From Arthrobacter antioxidans (lineage in GTDB: Bacteria; Actinomycetota; Actinomycetes; Actinomycetales; Micrococcaceae), in NCBI RefSeq assembly GCF_023100725.1, contig NZ_CP095501.1, forward strand, positions 620,001-684,000: DNA of 64,000 nt, written 5' to 3'. The translations under genes and the position numbers were made by a program. Shown piece after piece: positions 59,676 through 64,000 of the stretch (position 1 is the first letter of the stretch; each line of letters begins with the position of its first letter). Below the pieces are notes generated by a model. That model was given only the letters and a program-made list of their open reading frames with translations, searched no databases and was not told the origin of the DNA.

Positions 59676-59969
59676 CTAAGCCGTCAGGTCCTGGTAGTCG
59701 GGGTTCTCCTCGATGAAGGCCGCCACGAATTCGCACTGGGGAACGACCGTGAGGTGCTGCCGGCGGGCGTCGTCGAGCGCATACCCGATGAGGGTGCTTC
59801 CGATACCGCGACCCTCGACATCCGGGTCGACGACCGTGTGCGTGAAGGTGATCGAATCGCCGGACCGCTCATAGGCGGCGGTGCCGACAGGGCTGCCGTC
59901 GAGGGTGGCCACGTAGCGGCTCTCGCCTTCGTGGTGGCTGACCTGGACGTCCGTGGTGTCGGTGCTCAT
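59676..59969 (-). CDS. YjdJ/GCN5-like small N-acetyltransferase
   Basis: A 97-residue minimal GNAT of the NATD1/YjdJ type. Pattern HHEGESRYVATLDG, TFTHTVVDPDVEGRGIGSTL and LTVVPQCEFVAAF cover the whole short fold; the acetyl-CoA loop is EGRGIGSTL. ATG 59969 opens the conserved part. It is divergent from the SDR gene. Confidence 0.9.
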   Translation of the reverse strand: MSTDTTDVQVSHHEGESRYVATLDGSPVGTAAYERSGDSITFTHTVVDPDVEGRGIGSTLIGYALDDARRQHLTVVPQCEFVAAFIEENPDYQDLTA

Positions 59970-60073
59970 CCAGCCACCCTCGCATCCGTGCCGACCGGGG
60001 TCAATGCGCCATTTCCGGTGGTCACTTCTCCTGTCGGGGCCCGGGCCGCTCCGCTGAGACGCCGCACGCGATG

Positions 60074-60079
60074 TACGGT
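60074..60079 (+). promoter_or_regulatory. -10-like box before the SDR gene
   Basis: TACGGT ends 7 bases before ATG 60087 and no ribosome site is present, again suggesting a leaderless message. Confidence 0.35.
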
Positions 60080-60086
60080 CTGAATT

Positions 60087-60845
60087 ATGACATCGAACAT
60101 TCTGGTGACCGGTGCAAGCAGGGGCATCGGTGCAGCCATCGCCCATGATCTCGCAGGGCGTGGGCATCGTGTCGCCGTCCATGCCGGCCGTGATGGGCGC
60201 GCCGCCACGGCGGTGCGTGATGCGCTTCCGGGCGACGGACACGTGGTGGTCGTCGGCGACGTCGGTGACTCCGAGGCCTGCAGGCGCATCGTCGACGAGG
60301 CCGTGGGTGGGCTGGGTGCGCTCGACGTGCTGGTCAACAACGCCGGCATGTTCGAGGCGCATCCGATCGACACCGTGTCCTTCGCGGACTGGCAGGAAGC
60401 GTGGCGCCGCACGCTGGATGTGAATCTGCTGGGGCCCGCGAACCTGGCCTGGCTGGTCGCGCGGCATCTCCTCGACCGGCCGGCGGGGCCGGAGGGCGGA
60501 CGGCTGATCAGCGTCGGATCACGCGGAGCCTACCGGGGCGAGCCCGTCACACCGGCCTACGGTGCGAGCAAGGCGGCGTTGCACTCCATGACACAGTCCC
60601 TCGCGGTGGCGCTCGCACCGCGCGGGATCCTTGCGGCCGCCGTCGCGCCGGGGTTCGTCGAGACCGACATGGGCAGGACCGTGCTCGACGGCCCGGGTGG
60701 CGACGCGGTGCGCGCACAGAGTGCGTTCAACCGCGTCGCGACGCCGGAGGAGGTGGCTCAGACGGTTACGTGGCTCGCCACCGATGCCCCACTCTGGGTC
60801 AGCGGCACCGTGGTGGACGTCAATGGGGCGTCCTACCTGCGGTAG
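60087..60845 (+). CDS. Short-chain dehydrogenase/reductase, FabG-like
   Basis: A 252-residue classical SDR: TGASRGIGAAIA, NNAGMFE, catalytic Ser in SVGSRG and Tyr-x-x-x-Lys in AYGASKAA, PGFVETDM after. The GRD after the second strand (HAGRDGRA) suggests NADP(H). Substrate unknown. The gene converges on a small gene at 60857. Confidence 0.92.
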   Translation: MTSNILVTGASRGIGAAIAHDLAGRGHRVAVHAGRDGRAATAVRDALPGDGHVVVVGDVGDSEACRRIVDEAVGGLGALDVLVNNAGMFEAHPIDTVSFADWQEAWRRTLDVNLLGPANLAWLVARHLLDRPAGPEGGRLISVGSRGAYRGEPVTPAYGASKAALHSMTQSLAVALAPRGILAAAVAPGFVETDMGRTVLDGPGGDAVRAQSAFNRVATPEEVAQTVTWLATDAPLWVSGTVVDVNGASYLR

Positions 60846-60856
60846 CTACAGGGCGG

Positions 60857-61075
60857 CTAGAGGAGATGGATGCCGCTGTGGGCGGCGGCGCGCAGATCCG
60901 TCCTGCGCTCGAGGTGGCGGTGGAAGAGCTCCCCGTCGGCGCCTTTTGCTGAGGCGAGAGAGGATCCTGCTGCGATGAACGCGGTGCCCAGGCGGATGAG
61001 CGCCCGGGACGTGAGTCCTCCGTGGGACGATCCGGCGAGCGCCGGGTAGCCGGCGTGAAGGGTTGTGCTGGTCAT
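60857..61075 (-). CDS. Small protein coupled to an ArsR-type regulator
   Basis: A 72-residue protein I do not recognise. Its ATG overlaps the regulator's stop (ATGA), and GGAGACGAC stands just upstream, so it is probably a real, translationally coupled gene. A mildly hydrophobic stretch lies in the middle (LIRLGTAFIAAGSSLASA) and the end is His/Arg-rich. The function is unknown. Confidence 0.6.
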   Translation of the reverse strand: MTSTTLHAGYPALAGSSHGGLTSRALIRLGTAFIAAGSSLASAKGADGELFHRHLERRTDLRAAAHSGIHLL

Positions 61076-61689
61076 GTCGTCTCCTGGGGATCGATGAGGG
61101 GGAAGGCATTGAAGTGGATCTGGACGGGCCGGGTTCCCGGGGTGCCCGGTTCGGAGCGGTAGGCGTCGAGCTTCTCGCGGAAGATCTCGCTCATGTCCCG
61201 GGCGAGGGCTGCGAGTTGGTCCACCGTCAGGTGGGCGTTCATCGTCGCGATCACGGCTGCGTCCGCCCACTCGGGCGGGATGGACTCGGAACCACTGGCC
61301 ATGAAGGTGGCGAGAGCCTCGGAGCGGCCCCGTTCGAACTGGCGGTTCACCTGCCGCGTGGCTTCCCTCGTGGTGGGGTCCTGCTCGAGTTCGGGGGTGC
61401 TGAGCGTCAGGGATCCGCGGGGGCGTTCCCACCACCGCTCCCGTGCGGAGCCCCGTTCAACCTCCCGGACGAGGCCGTGGCGCGCGAGCTGCCGCAGGTG
61501 GTAGCTCGTCGCCCCACTCGATTCGCCGACCCTCTTGCCGATGCTGCTCGCGGTCTGCGGACCGTAGCTGGACAGGACCTCGAGCAACTGGACCCTGAGG
61601 GGATGGGCGAGGGCCTTGAGTGCCGCTCCGTCCAGGATGCGGTTGCCGTCGTCCGACGGGTGTCCTGTGCTGCCTGTGGTCTCCTTCAT
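61072..61689 (-). CDS. ArsR-family winged-helix regulator
   Basis: A 205-residue regulator. The N-terminal winged helix reads LKALAHPLRVQLLEVLSSYG, then ESSGATSYHLRQLARHGLV as recognition helix. The C-terminal 110 residues are an alpha-helical extension (helix-rich, NAHLTVDQLAALARDM) found in larger non-metal ArsR relatives; no metal-binding Cys pair is seen. It ends in an ATGA overlap with a small gene. A 20-base palindrome 15 bases before its start is a likely autoregulatory operator. Confidence 0.9.
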   Translation of the reverse strand: MKETTGSTGHPSDDGNRILDGAALKALAHPLRVQLLEVLSSYGPQTASSIGKRVGESSGATSYHLRQLARHGLVREVERGSARERWWERPRGSLTLSTPELEQDPTTREATRQVNRQFERGRSEALATFMASGSESIPPEWADAAVIATMNAHLTVDQLAALARDMSEIFREKLDAYRSEPGTPGTRPVQIHFNAFPLIDPQETT

Positions 61690-61704
61690 GCCTCCAGTGT
61701 GCGC

Positions 61705-61724
61705 TTGCAAAGATATGTTTGCAA
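61705..61724. promoter_or_regulatory. Operator palindrome of the ArsR-type gene
   Basis: TTGCAAA-N6-TTTGCAA is a perfect inverted repeat in an A+T-rich patch, 15 bases upstream of ATG 61689 (minus strand), placed as an autoregulatory site. Confidence 0.75.
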
Positions 61725-61836
61725 TGCTTTCTTTGCGCTTTTTCGGTCCTTTTCGCGTTACCGCCGACCGCCGTCGTCGAACTTTCTCAGGACGGCAGGG
61801 GAGGCTCGAGGCGTGACGCCCCGTGACGACGGCGGG

Positions 61837-61866
61837 TGGACGACGGCGTGCCGGCCCACCTACGCT
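61837..61866 (+). promoter_or_regulatory. Promoter driving the SAM riboswitch
   Basis: TGGACG (61837-61842) and TACGCT (61861-61866), 18 bases apart, would start RNA near 61872, exactly at the 5' edge of the riboswitch fold. Confidence 0.5.
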
Positions 61867-61869
61867 CGA

Positions 61870-61984
61870 GACCAGAATCAAGAGCTCCAACGCAAAACCC
61901 TGGTTTGTTGGACGGCAACCCCCTCGCTGTAGCGGGGTGCCCCAGGTGAGGATTCGGCCCGGCACAGGCAGTGCGGGCAAGTAT
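61870..61984 (+). promoter_or_regulatory. SAM-IV riboswitch (S-adenosylmethionine sensor)
   Basis: The core matches the Actinomycetales SAM-IV consensus in order: P2 stem (CCAA/TTGG and CAAA/TTTG, 61887-61911), GGCAACC (61914-61920), P3 stem CCCC/GGGG, GGTGCCCC-AGGTGA (61936-61949), a GCAC/GTGC stem (61962-61974) and the GGCAAG (61976-61981) that forms the pseudoknot. The region between 61985 and the start codon can fold TGGCG/CGCCA. It should switch off the downstream monooxygenase when SAM is plentiful. A SAM-I/IV variant is the alternative. Confidence 0.85.
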
Positions 61985-62025
61985 GGCGCTTCCGCCACGG
62001 CAGTGCCCCGACGTGAGGACTCTTC

Positions 62026-63414
62026 ATGCCCGCATCACCGCGCCGTATCCGGTTCAACGCCTTCGACATGAACTGTGTGGGCCATCAGTCGCCGGGTCTG
62101 TGGCGTCATCCCGAGGATCAGTCCTGGCGCTACAAGGAACTGAGCTACTGGGCCGAACTGGCGAAGACCCTGGAGAAGGGATTGTTCGACGGCGTCTTCA
62201 TCGCCGACGTCCTCGGCACGTACGACGTCTTCGGTGGCTCCAACGAGGCCACACTGAGGCAGGGGACGCAGACCCCGGTCAACGATCCGTTCCTGCTCGT
62301 CTCCGCCATGGCGCTCGTCACCGAGCACCTCGGGTTCGGCGTCACCGCCGGCACCGCCTACGAGCACCCCTACCCCTTCGCGCGCAGGCTCTCCACGCTG
62401 GACCACCTCACCAAGGGGAGGGTCGGCTGGAACGTGGTGACCGGCTACCTGCCTTCCGCTGCACGCAACATGGGCCAGGAGGACCAGCTCGAACACGACG
62501 CGCGCTACGACCACGCGGACGAGTACCTCGAGGTCCTCTACAAGCTGCTCGAGGGCTCATGGGAGGACGACGCCGTGGTCCGCGACCGCGAGACGGGCGT
62601 CTTCACCGATCCGGCCAAGGTTCACGAGATCGACCACGACGGCACGTACTTCAAGGTCCCGGGCATCCACCTCAGTGAGCCCTCACCACAACGGACGCCG
62701 GTCATCTTCCAGGCCGGAGCGTCCTCCCGGGGCATCGCCTTCGCTGCCGGTAACGCCGAGGCGGTGTTCGTCGCTGCGCCCACGAAGGAGAAGCTGAAGG
62801 ACGTGGTCAGGAAGATCAGGGATGCGGTCGAGGCCGAGGGCCGTGACCGCTACTCGGTGCGGATCTACACCCTGCTCACCGTGATCACGGACGAGACCGA
62901 GGAGAAGGCCCAGGCCAAGCACGCCGACTACCAGCAGTACGTCAGCTACGAGGGAGCCCTCGTGCTCGTCTCGGGCTGGCTCGGTGTGGACCTTTCCGTC
63001 TACGATCCGGACGAGCCGCTCGGCAACGTGAAGTCCAACGCCATCCAGTCCGCCGTCGCGAATTTCCAGAAGGTGAACGACGACGGGTCGCCGTGGACCG
63101 TGCGGGACATCGCCGAGTCGGCGGGGATCGGTGGGCTCGGGCCGCGCATCGTCGGTTCGGGTGTGCAGGTCGCCGACGAGCTCCAGGCGTGGGTCGAGGA
63201 GACCGACGTCGACGGATTCAACCTCGCCTATGCGATCACCCCGGGGACCTTCGAGGACATCATCGAGTTCGTCGTGCCGGAACTGCAGAAGCGTGGGGCC
63301 TATCCGACCGAATACACGGAGGGAACGCTGCGCCAGAAGCTGTTCGGGAAGGGCGACCGTCTGCCCGAGGAGCACCGCGGTGCGCAGTATCGGCTCCAGC
63401 CGGTCCGCCCCTGA
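62026..63414 (+). CDS. NtaA/SnaA/DmoA-family FMN-dependent monooxygenase under SAM control
   Basis: A 462-residue two-component flavin monooxygenase. IRFNAFDMNCVGHQ, the FIADVLGTYDVFGGS insertion, HLGFGVTAGTAYEHPY and VGWNVVTGYLPSAARNMG are the family's conserved segments, the last around the FMN phosphate. DmoA members oxidise dimethyl sulfide, SnaA pristinamycin, NtaA chelates. A SAM-IV riboswitch in front of it points to organosulfur scavenging under sulfur limitation. ATG 62026 follows GTGAGGA. The flavin reductase must be encoded elsewhere. Confidence 0.92.
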   Translation: MPASPRRIRFNAFDMNCVGHQSPGLWRHPEDQSWRYKELSYWAELAKTLEKGLFDGVFIADVLGTYDVFGGSNEATLRQGTQTPVNDPFLLVSAMALVTEHLGFGVTAGTAYEHPYPFARRLSTLDHLTKGRVGWNVVTGYLPSAARNMGQEDQLEHDARYDHADEYLEVLYKLLEGSWEDDAVVRDRETGVFTDPAKVHEIDHDGTYFKVPGIHLSEPSPQRTPVIFQAGASSRGIAFAAGNAEAVFVAAPTKEKLKDVVRKIRDAVEAEGRDRYSVRIYTLLTVITDETEEKAQAKHADYQQYVSYEGALVLVSGWLGVDLSVYDPDEPLGNVKSNAIQSAVANFQKVNDDGSPWTVRDIAESAGIGGLGPRIVGSGVQVADELQAWVEETDVDGFNLAYAITPGTFEDIIEFVVPELQKRGAYPTEYTEGTLRQKLFGKGDRLPEEHRGAQYRLQPVRP

Positions 63415-63643
63415 CGCGTCGGCGCCTCGGTCATCGCCGACCCGGCGACCGTGGTCAGGGAGTCGTGGTTCGACTGCCCCGGAGATGTCGGCCGGTTCGG
63501 CGCTCTGAGCATTGATGACGGCACCTGGGAATAGACCTCCGCTGGCGGCGGAACACTCGCAGGAAGGTGGCCAGCCCGAGGTGCGGGGACTAGCGTCGAA
63601 GACAAGGTATCCGACGACCAGTCATTCGACAGAAGGAGTTCCC

Positions 63644-64000
63644 ATGTCACGCGTAGCCATCATCGGTGGGCACGGAAAAGTAGCCCTGCATCTCACGAAG
63701 ATCCTCACGAGCCAGGGCCACCAGGTCAGCTCGGTGTTCCGTAACCAGGACCACGCAGGCGACGTCGAGCAGGCCGGGGCAAGCCCCGTTGTCGCGGACG
63801 TCTCCGAGCTGTCGGTGGAGCAGATGGCCGATGTCTTCCGTGGCCATGACGCCGTCGTCTGGTCTGCCGGCGCAGGTGGCGCGAGCCCCGAGGCGACCTA
63901 TGCCGTCGATCGGGATGCTGCGATCCGCTCGATGGACGCCGCCCAGGAGGCATCCGTGGGGCGCTATGTCATGGTGTCCTACCTCGGGGCACGTAAGGAC
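63644..64000 (+). CDS. NAD(P)-binding atypical SDR protein, 3' end cut by the window
   Basis: The first 119 residues of a Rossmann-fold protein: VAIIGGHGKVALHLTK (GxxGxxG-like loop), FRNQDH for the second strand end, VVADVSEL, AVVWSAGAGGASP and YVMVSYLGARKD near the edge. This is the NmrA/YwnB type of NAD(P)H-binding protein. AGAAGGAG precedes ATG 63644. The rest is off the right end. Confidence 0.88.
   Translation, partial: MSRVAIIGGHGKVALHLTKILTSQGHQVSSVFRNQDHAGDVEQAGASPVVADVSELSVEQMADVFRGHDAVVWSAGAGGASPEATYAVDRDAAIRSMDAAQEASVGRYVMVSYLGARKD

Noticed and set aside
59557..59679. 40-codon frame resembling the end of a ribbon-helix-helix antitoxin
   Set aside because: No ribosome site, overlaps the acetyltransferase 3' end by 4 bases, and no toxin partner is present.
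63415..63534. 39 sense codons in frame after the DmoA-like stop codon
   Set aside because: The residues look protein-like, but the family normally ends before this point and no readthrough signal is visible; treated as chance or a decayed tail.
1..64000. tRNA, rRNA, insertion sequence or prophage genes
   Set aside because: I looked through the intergenic stretches and saw no cloverleaf, transposase, integrase or phage structural gene; a covariance search could not be run.

Overview
The window is high-GC (roughly two-thirds G+C) chromosomal DNA from a Gram-positive actinobacterium. Three things point to the Micrococcaceae (Arthrobacter and relatives): small families such as the DUF6325/SHOCT and DUF6457 proteins, an Actinomycetales-type SAM-IV riboswitch, and many genes that look leaderless, with a TANNNT box about 6 bases before the start codon. 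The genus is an inference. I see no rRNA, tRNA, transposase, integrase, phage gene or CRISPR array. It reads as ordinary core/accessory chromosome rich in carbohydrate catabolism, redox enzymes and one-component regulators.

Layout. 1-7.7 kb: a truncated GntR regulator, a luciferase-like flavin monooxygenase, a cold-shock protein with a structured leader and terminator, a 1221-residue RecB-nuclease/SF1-helicase protein, and three small genes (DUF3817, a conserved small protein, DUF3253). 7.7-15.9 kb: a sugar locus made of a GH43 lipoprotein plus an ABC importer (two permeases and a binding lipoprotein), a divergent LacI regulator, a GH2 glycosidase and a coupled phytanoyl-CoA-dioxygenase-like oxygenase. 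Near-identical operators (TTTACAGCGCTG core) overlap both the ABC and the GH2 promoters. 16-25 kb: an isopenicillin-N-synthase-like oxygenase, small enzymes, a secreted 5'-nucleotidase, a LapA-like membrane protein, a short tandem-repeat tract and a RibD-like reductase.

23.2-27.7 kb: an EthA/MymA-type Baeyer-Villiger monooxygenase, a short-chain dehydrogenase and an alpha/beta hydrolase, joined by 4-base overlaps, with a divergent VirS-like AraC regulator. This layout recalls the mycobacterial virS-mymA locus. A second LacI-type regulator and a secreted GH55-like beta-helix protein follow. 31-40 kb: MFS transporters, a SHOCT / DUF6325 / PLDc_N-SHOCT trio of small genes, an FdhF/YdeP molybdoenzyme, and a MarR-DHA2 efflux pair.

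40.3-54.9 kb: the clearest functional module. It holds a GH95 alpha-fucosidase, a GH3 beta-glucosidase, a Tat-type lipoprotein binding protein with two LplB/LplC-like permeases, a LacI regulator, a GH42 beta-galactosidase and a GH31 YicI-type alpha-xylosidase. Together these are the exo-enzymes needed to strip fucosylated xyloglucan oligosaccharides inside the cell after import. Neither ABC importer carries its own ATPase gene, so a shared MsiK-type ATPase elsewhere is likely.

55-64 kb: a TatA gene followed by what looks like a truncated tatC remnant, a VIT-family transporter, a glutamine amidotransferase, a type II sulfide:quinone oxidoreductase with an unclear start, an acetamidase/formamidase, an acetyltransferase, a short-chain dehydrogenase, an ArsR regulator with a self-operator palindrome and a coupled small protein, and a DmoA/NtaA-family flavin monooxygenase under a SAM-IV riboswitch. 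An NAD(P)-binding protein runs off the right edge.
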